64,000 nt of DNA, from assembly GCF_900107975.1 (NCBI RefSeq), contig NZ_FNVF01000002.1, forward strand, positions 1 to 64,000. The letters are read 5' to 3'. A program made the translations under genes and the position numbers. Position 1 is the first letter of the stretch, and each line of letters opens with the position of its first letter. The notes beneath the pieces are model-generated. The model made no database searches. It was given only the letters and a program-made list of their open reading frames with translations, and was not told the DNA's origin. This document shows positions 44,320 to 55,237 of the stretch, in pieces. Source of the DNA: Paenibacillus sp. UNC499MF. GTDB lineage: Bacteria; Bacillota; Bacilli; Paenibacillales; NBRC-103111.

Positions 44320-44853
44320 ATGAAAGCTCTCGGCCGCAATAAAACGATCCGCCTGGCGCTGGTGCTGGTGTGGATGTCGTTTATGTTTTATCTCTCCTCG
44401 CAGCCGTATTGGAAACAAACTCTAAAGCCGCTGCTGCGTGAACATATCTCGGAACAGCAGTTAAAAAAAGCGGCCCCCGCTGGGTCGTTTCAGTACGGCA
44501 AATCCGTGGTAAGTGTGAAGAGACTGGGGACTTACGGCTATGTCGAATTTTTCATACGCAAAACGGCCCATGTCGTGGAGTACGGAATCCTTGCTCTGCT
44601 TGCCGGTTATTGGCTCGGCAGCTTCCGTTCGATGAACGGCTACAAGCGCACAAGCATCATGCTGGCGGTCTGTGTGCTTTTTGCGGTCACGGACGAATAT
44701 CATCAGAAATTTACGTATCAAAGGACTTCTATGGCAGAAGACGTTATCCTGGACACTTGCGGTGCCCTTCTGGGTACGGCAATGTATTATTTTTTTCTAA
44801 AAATTCTACAAAAAACTCGTAAAACCGCACCAAATCACCCAAAAACTTCTTGA
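44320..44853 (+). CDS. VanZ-like membrane protein
   Basis: 177 aa from the ATG at 44320 after AGGTGAAGG; the longer reading frame to 44260 starts inside the terminator stem. Four membrane segments and the VanZ pattern VLVWMSFMFYLSSQP, FFIRKTAHVVEYGILALL and VTDEYHQKFT. VanZ-like proteins give low teicoplanin resistance in one case; most have no known role, and they are common near surface-polymer genes. Confidence 0.88.
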   Translation: MKALGRNKTIRLALVLVWMSFMFYLSSQPYWKQTLKPLLREHISEQQLKKAAPAGSFQYGKSVVSVKRLGTYGYVEFFIRKTAHVVEYGILALLAGYWLGSFRSMNGYKRTSIMLAVCVLFAVTDEYHQKFTYQRTSMAEDVILDTCGALLGTAMYYFFLKILQKTRKTAPNHPKTS

Positions 44854-44879
44854 TTTGTTACAAAACGTATCTTATAATA
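44851..44879 (+). promoter_or_regulatory. Promoter with embedded GATAC-type operator
   Basis: TTGATT (44851-44856) and TATAAT (44874-44879) are 17 bp apart. GTTACAAAACGTATC (44858-44872) fills the spacer. Confidence 0.75.
44858..44872. promoter_or_regulatory. GATAC-type operator 1, zinc-ribbon gene
   Basis: GTTACAAAACGTATC: right arm perfect, left arm 4 of 5. It lies between -35 and -10. Confidence 0.7.
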
Positions 44880-44886
44880 ATTTACG

Positions 44887-44901
44887 AATACAGAATGTAA
44901 C
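44887..44901. promoter_or_regulatory. GATAC-type operator 2, zinc-ribbon gene
   Basis: AATACAGAATGTAAC: both arms 4 of 5. It is 29 bp from operator 1, near the start point, like the pair at 22032/22064. Confidence 0.55.
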
Positions 44902-44941
44902 AAGTTGCGACAACAAGAAGCAAATGAAGAGGTGTGTGAGA

Positions 44942-45160
44942 ATGAAAGCTTTGGATTTGGTCTACTGCATTCACTGCGGTTCGATTGTGTCCCGGACTCA
45001 GGCGGATCATATTTTCAAAACCGGATTTTACCGGGTGTCGATACCGCTGGCAAGCTGCAAAAGCTGTGCGGCCCCGAATTCGAACACCACGAGCAGTCAC
45101 GATCTGCCGCACCATGGACGTTTGAACGAGTATGAGACTCGTCTTCCGTTGATGGCGTAA
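44942..45160 (+). CDS. Small CxxC/CxxC putative zinc-ribbon protein
   Basis: 72 aa from the ATG at 44942 after AGAGGTG. YCIHCG near residue 9 and CKSCAA near residue 39 give two CxxC knuckles that could bind one zinc; the tail is rich in His, Ser and Asn. No family recognised. Its promoter carries two GATAC-type operators, which ties it to the EPS locus regulon. Confidence 0.65.
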   Translation: MKALDLVYCIHCGSIVSRTQADHIFKTGFYRVSIPLASCKSCAAPNSNTTSSHDLPHHGRLNEYETRLPLMA

Positions 45161-45217
45161 TGCAGAACCGGGTAACATGCTCCCCAAGTCGGTAACGTTC
45201 AGGTCAGGGAAAGTAGG

Positions 45218-45337
45218 ATGAGAAGAATGGTTGTTGAGGGGGATAAAGCATGGAAGCCTTGGCTCCGCTGGCTGATCAGCTTGCTTTATTTGCTTCTGGG
45301 GATCGTTTCGCTGACGCTGGGTCTATGGCTGCTCTAG
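45218..45337 (+). CDS. Candidate 39-aa single-pass membrane peptide
   Basis: Starts MRRMVVEGDKAW and continues into a Leu-rich hydrophobic segment of about 20 residues ending at the stop, a plausible membrane peptide. The ribosome site is poor. In another frame an ORF at 45250-45387 (45 aa, MEALAPLADQLALF...) has the better site GGGGGAT, so which one is translated is open. A terminator follows at 45395. Confidence 0.4.
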   Translation: MRRMVVEGDKAWKPWLRWLISLLYLLLGIVSLTLGLWLL

Positions 45338-45394
45338 CCTTTTTGACCGGTCCCGCCGTGTTGTATGCCTCTGCATCTTTGCCGTAAAAAAATG

Positions 45395-45430
45395 ACCGCT
45401 CGTGTCCTCAATGGGCCGAGCGGTTTTTTG
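45395..45430 (+). terminator. Terminator at the right end of the EPS region
   Basis: ACCGCTCG pairs with CGAGCGGT, followed by TTTTT. Confidence 0.85.
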
Positions 45431-45493
45431 ACGTTGATTTTCGAAGCAAGCCCTGAACAGATCCTATTCAAATAGAAGAAACAAGTAGAAAAA

Positions 45494-45925
45494 TCAGGAA
45501 TTGATCAGGTGCTTGTAAGGTGTGTAATCGATTTTCTCGCGTTCGAGGAAGTTCATCAGGCTCCGGTAATCCCGCTTGGGAGTGGCGATAATATAGCCTT
45601 TGATGCAGTGCTCGCGCGTAACTTCGGCGGCTTCCTCTTCCAATGCGATTTGCCCGATTTTGGCCGCAATGGAGTGTTTGGCGATGTCACGGAACGGGCC
45701 GGGTACGGGGGCGACAAGCTTGTTAAGAAAAGCTTTGGAGTCGTCCGTCCACATATGACGGGATTTCTCCACGTAATAGTTCTGCCAGTCGAGCTTGGAT
45801 TTTCCGTCGGCTTTCGGGAGCACCTTCAGGAATTTGCGGAACATAAAATAGCCGCCGATCGCCATCAGACCAATGAGGACAAGGGGCCAGAAAGTAATAA
45901 ACCACATAAACAGGGAGTTGTTCAA
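45494..45925 (-). CDS. DUF2621 family membrane-anchored protein (YneK-like)
   Basis: 143 aa, TTG start after GAGGTG. One membrane helix at about residues 8-28, then a soluble domain with HMWTDDSKAFLNKLV, EEEAAEVT and HCIKGYIIATPKRDYRSL. The length and pattern match the Bacillus YneK/DUF2621 family, whose function is unknown. Stands alone, convergent with the EPS region. Confidence 0.85.
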   Translation of the reverse strand: MNNSLFMWFITFWPLVLIGLMAIGGYFMFRKFLKVLPKADGKSKLDWQNYYVEKSRHMWTDDSKAFLNKLVAPVPGPFRDIAKHSIAAKIGQIALEEEAAEVTREHCIKGYIIATPKRDYRSLMNFLEREKIDYTPYKHLINS

Positions 45926-46073
45926 AACTCGTCACCTCGGAATCTGTTATTCCCGTACGGGGCCAGGTTTAAGCACTGGATCTCTCTTGAAATTATACCT
46001 TATTTCTGGCTTTCTTGCGACATTGCCTGTAAAATAGGGGGAAAAGATTTTACAAAGCAAGGAGCCTATTCCT

Positions 46074-47201
46074 ATGATAAAAATCGGTTCACACGTTTCA
46101 TTTTCCGACAAAGGTTTGCTGAATGCGGCCCGGGAAGCTGTTTCGTACGGCTCCGGCACATTCATGATCTATACAGGTGCACCTCAGAATACACGGCGCA
46201 AGCCTATTGAAACGCAATATATCGAAGAGGGCCGGGAAGTCATGCAAGAGCACGGGATCGGCGAGATCGTCGTTCACGCCCCTTACATTATCAACCTCGG
46301 TTCCTACAAAGAAAACACGTACGAGCTGGCGGTTCAATTCCTGCAGGATGAAATCCGCCGCACGGACTATCTGGGCGTGAAAAATATCGTGCTTCACCCC
46401 GGCGCGTTTACGGACAAGGATGCCGAGTACGGCCTGGCCCGCATTTCGGAAGGGCTGAACGAAGTCCTCGCCGGCGTGAAGGACACGGGCGTGCATATCG
46501 CCCTGGAAACTATGGCGGGCAAAGGCACCGAGATGGGACGCAGCTTTGAGGAGCTGGCCCGGATTATCGACAAGGTCGAAGACAACGGCCGCCTGACGGT
46601 ATGTCTGGATACCTGCCACATCCACGATGCGGGGTATGATGTCGTAGGCGACCTGGACGGCGTACTGGATCAGTTCGACCGCGTGGTCGGTCTGGACCGC
46701 ATCGGGGTCGTCCACCTTAACGACAGCAAGAACCCGCGCGGCGCGTCCAAAGACCGCCATGCTCCGGTCGGAGCGGGGTGGATCGGCTTCGAAGCGATGA
46801 ACCGCGTCGTTCATCACGAGAAACTGATCGGCCTGCCGATGATTCTGGAGACACCGTGGATCGGGAAGGACCCGAAAACCCAGCGTCCGATGTACGAAGC
46901 GGAGATCGCGCTGCTCAGCGGAACCGTCCTGGAACGGTTCGGCGAATCTTTCGTGGAAGACGTGGAAAAGCTTGCTTTCTTTTTCGAAAAGAAAGAGGTC
47001 GATTTCCGCGGCTTCGTTCTGCAAACCTGGGAGCTGCTCAAAACCGACGCGAAAGCCAAGAAAGCGGACGGCCGCGAACCGATGGAGCGCTTGTACGACA
47101 TGATCGCGGAAGAGCGTCTGTTCCCTGAACTGTCTGAAGAGCAGATCAATCAGCGCCTGACGGCATGGTTTGCCGGCAAGGAACTGCTGAAGTCTTTGTA
47201 A
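46074..47201 (+). CDS. nfo: Endonuclease IV (AP endonuclease)
   Basis: 375 aa, ATG after AAGGAG. The TIM-barrel metal ligands are seen in [55 protein letters not shown] and ILETPW. It cuts 5' of abasic sites in base-excision repair. The catalytic part ends near residue 285; a further C-terminal stretch of about 90 aa, charged and helical, is longer than the common family length of about 285-300 aa. Confidence 0.93.
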   Translation: MIKIGSHVSFSDKGLLNAAREAVSYGSGTFMIYTGAPQNTRRKPIETQYIEEGREVMQEHGIGEIVVHAPYIINLGSYKENTYELAVQFLQDEIRRTDYLGVKNIVLHPGAFTDKDAEYGLARISEGLNEVLAGVKDTGVHIALETMAGKGTEMGRSFEELARIIDKVEDNGRLTVCLDTCHIHDAGYDVVGDLDGVLDQFDRVVGLDRIGVVHLNDSKNPRGASKDRHAPVGAGWIGFEAMNRVVHHEKLIGLPMILETPWIGKDPKTQRPMYEAEIALLSGTVLERFGESFVEDVEKLAFFFEKKEVDFRGFVLQTWELLKTDAKAKKADGREPMERLYDMIAEERLFPELSEEQINQRLTAWFAGKELLKSL

Positions 47202-47204
47202 GAT

Positions 47205-47244
47205 AACGGCTCATGCCGTTTTTATCCCCGGCTTCGGCCGGGGG
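47205..47244 (+). terminator. Terminator after nfo
   Basis: AACGGC/GCCGTT with a TCAT loop and TTTTAT, followed at once by a second GC-rich hairpin CCCCGGC/GCCGGGG. Confidence 0.8.
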
Positions 47245-47282
47245 ATTACTATTTTGCAGGTACAAAGGAGAATCCAGTAGAG

Positions 47283-48170
47283 ATGGCAGCAGCAAAAACG
47301 TCCGGCGCAGCCGGCAAACAAAACCGCGGCAGAATGCTCATTTCCTGTCCGGACCGGCCTGGAATCGTGGCCGCGGTATCCCGATTTTTGTCCGAATACG
47401 GAGCGAATATCGTCCAGTCGGACCAGTACACCATGGATCCGGAAGGCGGCATGTTTTTTATCCGGATCGAATTTGACTTAATTGACCTGGAGCAGCGCAA
47501 GCCGCAGCTTGAGGCCGATTTCGGCGGTGTGGCTGCCGAATTCTCGATGGACTGGAGCCTGTCGCTGGCCAGCCAGAGAAAACGTCTGGCTATCTTCGTC
47601 TCCAAGGAAGATCACTGTCTGCTCGAGCTGCTGTGGCACTGGCGAGCCGGAGATCTCGACGCGGATATCGCCATGGTCGTCAGCAACCACCCGGATATGG
47701 CGTCCCTTGTGGAGCCATTCGGCATTCCGTACCACCATATCCCGGTAACTCCGGATACGAAGGCGGAAGTGGAGAAACGCCACCTGGAGCTGCTCGAAGG
47801 CAAAGTGGATTTGATCATCCTGGCCCGGTACATGCAGATTATTCCGGCTTCTTTTATCAAGCATTACCAGAACCGCATCATTAATATTCATCATTCCTTC
47901 CTTCCGGCTTTCGTCGGGGGCAAACCTTATGCGCAGGCTCACGGGCGGGGAGTCAAGCTGATCGGGGCGACCGCGCATTACGTGACGGAGGAGTTAGACG
48001 GAGGTCCGATCATCGAGCAGGACGTACAGCGTGTCAGCCACCGTGACAATGTCGACGATTTGAAGCGCATCGGCCGCCATATCGAGCGGATCGTTCTGGC
48101 AAGAGCCGTTTCCTGGCATACGGAAGACCGCATTCTCGTTCATCAGAACAAAACGGTCGTATTCAGCTAG
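47283..48170 (+). CDS. purU: Formyltetrahydrofolate deformylase
   Basis: 295 aa. The N-terminal ACT domain (LISCPDRPGIVAAVSRFL) is followed by a formyltransferase-type catalytic domain with LARYMQIIP, the catalytic Asn and His in IINIHHSFLPAF, and GATAHYVTEELDGGPII. It releases formate from 10-formyl-THF and so balances one-carbon units. ATG 47283 with AAAGGAG upstream. Monocistronic. Confidence 0.94.
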   Translation: MAAAKTSGAAGKQNRGRMLISCPDRPGIVAAVSRFLSEYGANIVQSDQYTMDPEGGMFFIRIEFDLIDLEQRKPQLEADFGGVAAEFSMDWSLSLASQRKRLAIFVSKEDHCLLELLWHWRAGDLDADIAMVVSNHPDMASLVEPFGIPYHHIPVTPDTKAEVEKRHLELLEGKVDLIILARYMQIIPASFIKHYQNRIINIHHSFLPAFVGGKPYAQAHGRGVKLIGATAHYVTEELDGGPIIEQDVQRVSHRDNVDDLKRIGRHIERIVLARAVSWHTEDRILVHQNKTVVFS

Positions 48171-48218
48171 AACCGCAGCCGTAGAGCGAAACCGTGCTAA
48201 GGCTGATTCAGTAAAAAG

Positions 48219-48255
48219 AATCCGAAGGGCTTCTCTGCCGCTTCGGATTTTATTA
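48219..48255. terminator. Terminator between purU and the membrane-protein gene
   Basis: AATCCGAAG pairs with CTTCGGATT, then TTATT; convergent genes on both sides. Confidence 0.8.
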
Positions 48256-48293
48256 AAAAAGCATCCCCCGGGACTATGCCGCTTTAAAGCGGT

Positions 48294-48755
48294 TCATTCT
48301 TTAGGGCGGGTTTGCAGGGCTTTTCTGCCCATAAAGGCGAGTATCATTCCGTAGAGAAGGTGCCCCGCGATCCACCAGATCATGGCGTTCGCATCCGAAA
48401 GGCCGGGTGTTTTCGCCGATACGGCCAACTGGGTAAGGGGTATGAATAAGGGGATAGGGGCAATACCGAGCAGAAGCCCCGGCAGCCACGATTTTCCAAG
48501 ACGTCCGAGCAGAAACGCGTACAGGAATCCGATAAGGACCGAAACGGCCAAGTGCAGGGTCAGCTCGAACCATTCGGGCAGATTACCCCCGAGGCCCGGA
48601 ATAAAGTCGACATTGAGCAGCAGCGTATAGACGCGGGGACCTTCCAAGAATTCCACCGCTTTAAAAAGCAGGGCGAGAGCGATTCCGGGCACCAGCCCGA
48701 AAGCGAAGCCCCGCAGGACAAGCATGATTCCGTTTTCAAAAAAAGTGCGGCCCAC
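48294..48755 (-). CDS. Four-helix membrane protein, YqhR-like
   Basis: 153 aa with four hydrophobic segments (about residues 13-33, 65-85, 92-112, 128-146) and few charged loops. The order and length resemble YqhR-type Bacillus proteins of unknown function, but I recognise no firm signature. Confidence 0.7.
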   Translation of the reverse strand: MGRTFFENGIMLVLRGFAFGLVPGIALALLFKAVEFLEGPRVYTLLLNVDFIPGLGGNLPEWFELTLHLAVSVLIGFLYAFLLGRLGKSWLPGLLLGIAPIPLFIPLTQLAVSAKTPGLSDANAMIWWIAGHLLYGMILAFMGRKALQTRPKE

Positions 48756-48906
48756 CCGCTTTTCACTCTCCTTGTCCGAATGCGGACGCTAATGCCAAGG
48801 GGCTGACATTGCGGTTTCGGATTTTAGCTTTATAATGGAACTAAAGCTTCATTATTGGTGAGAATAACAACAGTATAACACGAGACCATTCATAGGAGGA
48901 TACACC

Positions 48907-50928
<2,022 letters not shown>

Positions 50929-51007
50929 ATAAAGGAATGCCATCCGGACGACCGCTTTCACAGGGTCGTCCTTATGTGCAGCCGCCATTTACGAGGGGGA
51001 GAACAGG

Positions 51008-51325
51008 TTGTCGAATTTCGAAGGAGTTACCGTAGTCAAGAAAGCGAACGTTTATTTTGAGGGAAAAGTGACCAGCCGCGCCGTTTTATTCGCGGATGGC
51101 ACGAAGAAAACGCTGGGAATCATGCTTCCCGGAGAGTATGAATTCGGTACGGACTCCAAAGAGATCATGGAAATCTTAGCCGGCGACCTGAGCGTCCTCC
51201 TTCCGGGCGAAACCGAGTGGACGGACATTCAGGGCGAAGGGGAGTTTACCGTCCCGGCTAATGCTAAATTCAAGCTGAAAGTCCGGACCGTCACGGATTA
51301 CTGCTGCTCATACATCGCGGAATAG
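51008..51325 (+). CDS. ppnP: Pyrimidine/purine nucleoside phosphorylase PpnP
   Basis: 105 aa, TTG start after GAGGGGGAG. A single small cupin: [25 protein letters not shown] and TDYCCSYI match the PpnP (formerly DUF1255/YaiE) family, which phosphorolyses various nucleosides. It follows transketolase by 79 bp; ribose-1-phosphate from its reaction could feed that pathway, although this link is only positional. Confidence 0.9.
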   Translation: MSNFEGVTVVKKANVYFEGKVTSRAVLFADGTKKTLGIMLPGEYEFGTDSKEIMEILAGDLSVLLPGETEWTDIQGEGEFTVPANAKFKLKVRTVTDYCCSYIAE

Positions 51326-51755
51326 GCTTCCGGTTTTGGACTGCGGCTGCTTGGCCGGTAGGCTGGGCGATACGCAACAGCGGGTACATGCGATAGGAGT
51401 ATACGCATTGTGGAATACGCATGCCAGCAGGTATACGATGCGGACATCAGCGACCGTGGGGTATACGCGGCAGAAGATATACGCAGGTAGCACGAAGCCG
51501 CGGACGTATGCACACGCAGGTAAGAAAGGCCCTTCCGAACGTTTCGTCCGGAAGGGCCTTTTACGTTTAATTCAGCACACCGCGAAAACGGCCATAGAGA
51601 CAGAAGTACGTCTGCCGATGCTGTTAACAAACGGACGGATGACGCGTATTAATCGGTTACGAGTTCCCCTGCGGCGGATAAATCGCGGCGCAAGTGGGGG
51701 CAGAAGAAGGGCCCCGTCTGCCGTTATGTCAGTATCCGCTGGTTCAAGCCCCGTT
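51326..51755. other. Gene-free region with ATACGC repeats
   Basis: About 430 bp without a credible gene. ATACGC (or ATACGA) recurs six times at 51370-51484, and a strong terminator lies at 51525-51562. Confidence 0.65.
51525..51562. terminator. Strong terminator
   Basis: AAAGGCCCTTCCG pairs with CGGAAGGGCCTTT, a 13-bp perfect stem, followed by more T. It can work in both directions. Confidence 0.9.
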
Positions 51756-52658
51756 TTACTGCCCGTCTTTTTTCTCGACCTTCTCGTTCATCCATTCCTC
51801 GTAGCACTGGATAGCTGCGGCCAGGTCATCTTCGCCAAGGCCTTTGCTCAGGCCCATCTGGAACACGGTGGTCGCCGCATGCAGCACAGGGGCCGGAAGC
51901 TGGAACTTGCCCGTCAGCTCGGACGCCAGCAGCAGGTCCTTCAGCATCAGCTTCAGCGAGAACTGGTTGCTGAAATCGCGGGCGAGAATCTTCGGGCCTT
52001 TGAGCTCGGCCTGCTTGCTGCCCGCGGACCCCGCCTGCACGATCTGCAGGAACTGCTCGGGCGCGAGGCCCGCTTTCGTCGCGATGGAGAGGCCCTCCAT
52101 CAGGCCGATCGCGTTAATGCCCACAATCGTGTTGTGGGCCAGCTTCGTATAGGAGCCGGAACCGGACGGCCCCATGTAAAGCACTTTGCTGCCGAGATCG
52201 CTCAGCAGCGCGTGCTGGGCGTCGAACACGGGGCGGTCACCGCCGACCATAAACACGAGCGTCGCCGCTTCGGCAGCGGGCTTGCTCCCGGTTACGGGCG
52301 CGTCCAGGAACTTAGCGCCGCGCTGGCCCAGATCGGCGTGAAGACGCTGGCTGAGGGCCGGAGAGATCGTGCTCGAATCGATCACGGTAAGGCCTTCTCC
52401 AGCCTTCTCCAGCACGCCGTTTTCGCCGTAGAAGACGCTTTCGACGGCGGAGTCGTTGCTCAGCATCGTGAACAGAACCTCGGCCCCGGAGACGGCTTCC
52501 GCAGGGGTCGCGGCCAAAGAGGCACCTGACTGGACAAGCTCAGCCGCTTTATCGGCACTGCGGTTATATACGGTGACCGCATACCCTTTGCGGAGCAGAT
52601 TGAGGGCCATCGGGGCGCCCATGGTGCCTAATCCGATAAATCCGATTTGTTTCATCAC
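51756..52658 (-). CDS. 3-hydroxyisobutyrate dehydrogenase-family oxidoreductase
   Basis: 300 aa, ATG after GAGGTGA. N-terminal Rossmann GFIGLGTMGAPMALNLL, the substrate loop FLDAPVTGSKPAAE and the catalytic Lys in GSYTKLAHNTIVG identify the beta-hydroxyacid dehydrogenase family (GarR/MmsB type). The substrate cannot be told; succinic semialdehyde or tartronate semialdehyde reductases look the same. Monocistronic. Confidence 0.9.
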   Translation of the reverse strand: MMKQIGFIGLGTMGAPMALNLLRKGYAVTVYNRSADKAAELVQSGASLAATPAEAVSGAEVLFTMLSNDSAVESVFYGENGVLEKAGEGLTVIDSSTISPALSQRLHADLGQRGAKFLDAPVTGSKPAAEAATLVFMVGGDRPVFDAQHALLSDLGSKVLYMGPSGSGSYTKLAHNTIVGINAIGLMEGLSIATKAGLAPEQFLQIVQAGSAGSKQAELKGPKILARDFSNQFSLKLMLKDLLLASELTGKFQLPAPVLHAATTVFQMGLSKGLGEDDLAAAIQCYEEWMNEKVEKKDGQ

Positions 52659-53012
52659 TAATCACCTCGTTTAGAGTCACGCCAGACACGATAATTTCAC
52701 TTGCAGTTTGTACGGAAAGCTTTTATAGTAAGGAATCAATGCATGCGAAGCCGATGCGCCGGGTGTTTTCGGAGAATAAATCCGCCGTTCCGGTAATACT
52801 ATCCGGAGGTCCGGCAAGCCCCGCCTGCACCTGTCCGTACTGCGAAGCCGTCCCTGCAAGCGCTCGGGCGAAGGAGAAAGCACCAGGCGTTTTTCCTATT
52901 GTAGCACGTTTGACGGAGAGGGAGCACGCCTGGGGCGCGACTTGCGGACAGCGGCACAGAAGCGGTATGCTAGAGGAAAGAACCAAGTAAAAGAACCGAG
53001 GAGGAGAGAAAG

Positions 53013-54368
53013 TTGACCCAGAAGCTGCAATTTGATTACAGCAAGGCGCTTGACTTCGTTGCCCAGCACGAAATTGATTACCTGGCCGGGCCGATCCGTA
53101 CCGCACATGACCAACTGCATAACGGAACCGGTGCCGGTAGTGATTATTTAGGGTGGATCGATCTTCCGGTCGCTTACGACAAAGAAGAGTTCGGCAGAAT
53201 CCAGAAAGCGGCGAAACAGATTCAATCCGACTCCGATGCGCTTGTCGTGATCGGCATCGGCGGCTCCTACCTGGGGGCTCGCGCGGCGATTGAAATGCTG
53301 TCCCATTCTTTCTATAACCTGCTTGATAAAGACAAGCGTAAAACTCCGGCCGTATACTTCGTCGGCCAGAATATCAGTTCTACATACGTAACGCACCTCC
53401 TGCAGCTGCTGGAAGGCAAAGACTTCTCCGTAAACGTCATTTCCAAATCCGGAACGACGACGGAGCCGGCGATCGCCTTCCGTATTTTCCGCGAGCTGCT
53501 GGAGAAAAAATACGGCAAAGAAGCCGCGCGCAAGCGCATCTACGCCACGACCGACCGCGAGAAGGGCGCTCTTAAGCAGCTTGCCAACGGCGAAGGCTAC
53601 GAGTCCTTCGTTATTCCGGACGATGTAGGCGGACGTTACTCCGTACTGACGGCCGTAGGCCTGCTTCCGATCGCGGTGGCCGGCATCAACATCGAAGAAA
53701 TGATGCAGGGCGCAGCCGATGCTCGCGAAGCTTTCTCCAGCCCCGAGCTGAGCGAGAACGCGAGCTACCAGTACGCGGCTGTTCGCAACGCGCTCTACCG
53801 CAAAGGCAAAACTACCGAGATTCTCGTAAACTACGAGCCGTCTCTGCATTATGTTTCGGAGTGGTGGAAGCAGCTTTACGGCGAGAGTGAAGGCAAAGAC
53901 AACAAGGGGATTTTCCCGGCTGCCGTTGATTTCACGACAGATCTTCACTCCATGGGCCAATTCATTCAGGAAGGCAACCGCAACCTGTTTGAAACGGTAC
54001 TGTTCGTAAACCAGTCCGCAGAGGAGATCGTCATCGGAACCGATGAAGAGAACCTGGACGGGCTTAACTTCCTGAGCGGCAAAACGATGGATTTCGTGAA
54101 CAAAAAGGCGTTCCAGGGCACTATGCTGGCTCATACGGACGGCGGCGTACCTAACCTGATCGTGACACTGCCGGACACTTCGGCTCACACGTTCGGTTAT
54201 ATGGTTTACTTCTTCGAAAAAGCATGCGGCATCAGCGGCTACCTTCTCGGAGTAAATCCGTTCGACCAGCCGGGTGTGGAAGCATACAAGAAAAACATGT
54301 TTGCGCTCCTCGGCAAGCCCGGTTACGAAGAAGATAAAGCGAAACTCGAAGCTCGCTTGAACGACTAG
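53013..54368 (+). CDS. pgi: Glucose-6-phosphate isomerase
   Basis: 451 aa, TTG start after GAGGAGAG. Short bacterial form with [32 protein letters not shown], the [12 protein letters not shown] segment carrying the catalytic Glu and the terminal [13 protein letters not shown]. It interconverts glucose-6-P and fructose-6-P, feeding UDP-glucose synthesis as well as glycolysis. Confidence 0.96.
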   Translation: MTQKLQFDYSKALDFVAQHEIDYLAGPIRTAHDQLHNGTGAGSDYLGWIDLPVAYDKEEFGRIQKAAKQIQSDSDALVVIGIGGSYLGARAAIEMLSHSFYNLLDKDKRKTPAVYFVGQNISSTYVTHLLQLLEGKDFSVNVISKSGTTTEPAIAFRIFRELLEKKYGKEAARKRIYATTDREKGALKQLANGEGYESFVIPDDVGGRYSVLTAVGLLPIAVAGINIEEMMQGAADAREAFSSPELSENASYQYAAVRNALYRKGKTTEILVNYEPSLHYVSEWWKQLYGESEGKDNKGIFPAAVDFTTDLHSMGQFIQEGNRNLFETVLFVNQSAEEIVIGTDEENLDGLNFLSGKTMDFVNKKAFQGTMLAHTDGGVPNLIVTLPDTSAHTFGYMVYFFEKACGISGYLLGVNPFDQPGVEAYKKNMFALLGKPGYEEDKAKLEARLND

Positions 54369-54417
54369 TTTCGTCCAGACAGAACCCGTATAGGGCTCTG
54401 TAAGGGCATTTCCAACG

Positions 54418-54457
54418 AAAACAGGCCTTTTCCTCCGGGATTAGGTCTGTTTTTTAT
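54418..54457 (+). terminator. Terminator after pgi
   Basis: AACAGGCCT pairs with AGGTCTGTT, followed by TTTTATT. Confidence 0.8.
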
Positions 54458-54564
54458 TGGAAATAATGTTAGAACTAAATTAACTATTGTACTAATATTC
54501 TGATTTGTGTAAAATGATATGAAACAGAAGGCGCATTAGTTAGGAAATGGAATGAAGAAGCGAC

Positions 54565-55203
54565 ATGATAGCATCCTACAGAACGGTACAGAAGCATGGA
54601 GCCGATGAAATTGTCATCAAACGTTCCCGGTTTATCGGTCAGGCTTTGCCGGTTTCGTCCGAAGAGGAAGCGCTTGCTTTTATAGCCGGCGTGAAGAAAG
54701 AACACTCGATGGCGACCCACAACTGTTCCGCTTACATGATCGGAGAACGCAACGAGATTCAGAAACAGTCGGATGACGGGGAGCCGAGCGGCACAGCCGG
54801 CAAACCGATTCTCGAAGTGATCCGGAATATGGATCTCAAGAACGTGGCCGTAGTCGTCACCCGGTATTTCGGCGGTATTATGCTGGGAGCCGGCGGACTG
54901 ATCAGAGCCTACACGGATGGCGCAGTCGCGGGAATACAGGCCGCGGTGCCCGTTTACAAAGTAAGTCATCAGGAACTGCTCGCTGAAATCGATTATACTT
55001 GGCTGGGTAAAGTGGAGAATGAGCTGCGGAACCGCAACATGCGGATGGGCGATACGGAATTTACCGATAAGGTTATCCTCCGGTGCTATCCCTTATCTGG
55101 CGAGGCGGATTCTTTTGCCGACTGGTTTACCGATTTGACCCAAGGTCAAGGAAACATCATACGCGGCGAACATACATATATCGAACATAGCGAGCTACCC
55201 TAA
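54565..55203 (+). CDS. YigZ/IMPACT family protein
   Basis: 212 aa. The N-terminal UPF0029 domain has KRSRFIGQALPVSSEEEAL, DDGEPSGTAGKPILEVI and VVVTRYFGGIMLGAGGLIRAY; the C-terminal part is the small ferredoxin-like DUF1949 domain. Eukaryotic IMPACT tunes Gcn2, but the bacterial role is unknown. 34 bp before a TetR gene on the same strand. Confidence 0.92.
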   Translation: MIASYRTVQKHGADEIVIKRSRFIGQALPVSSEEEALAFIAGVKKEHSMATHNCSAYMIGERNEIQKQSDDGEPSGTAGKPILEVIRNMDLKNVAVVVTRYFGGIMLGAGGLIRAYTDGAVAGIQAAVPVYKVSHQELLAEIDYTWLGKVENELRNRNMRMGDTEFTDKVILRCYPLSGEADSFADWFTDLTQGQGNIIRGEHTYIEHSELP

Positions 55204-55237
55204 CAATTTCATACACCACCGAAGCGGAGGGATTCTT

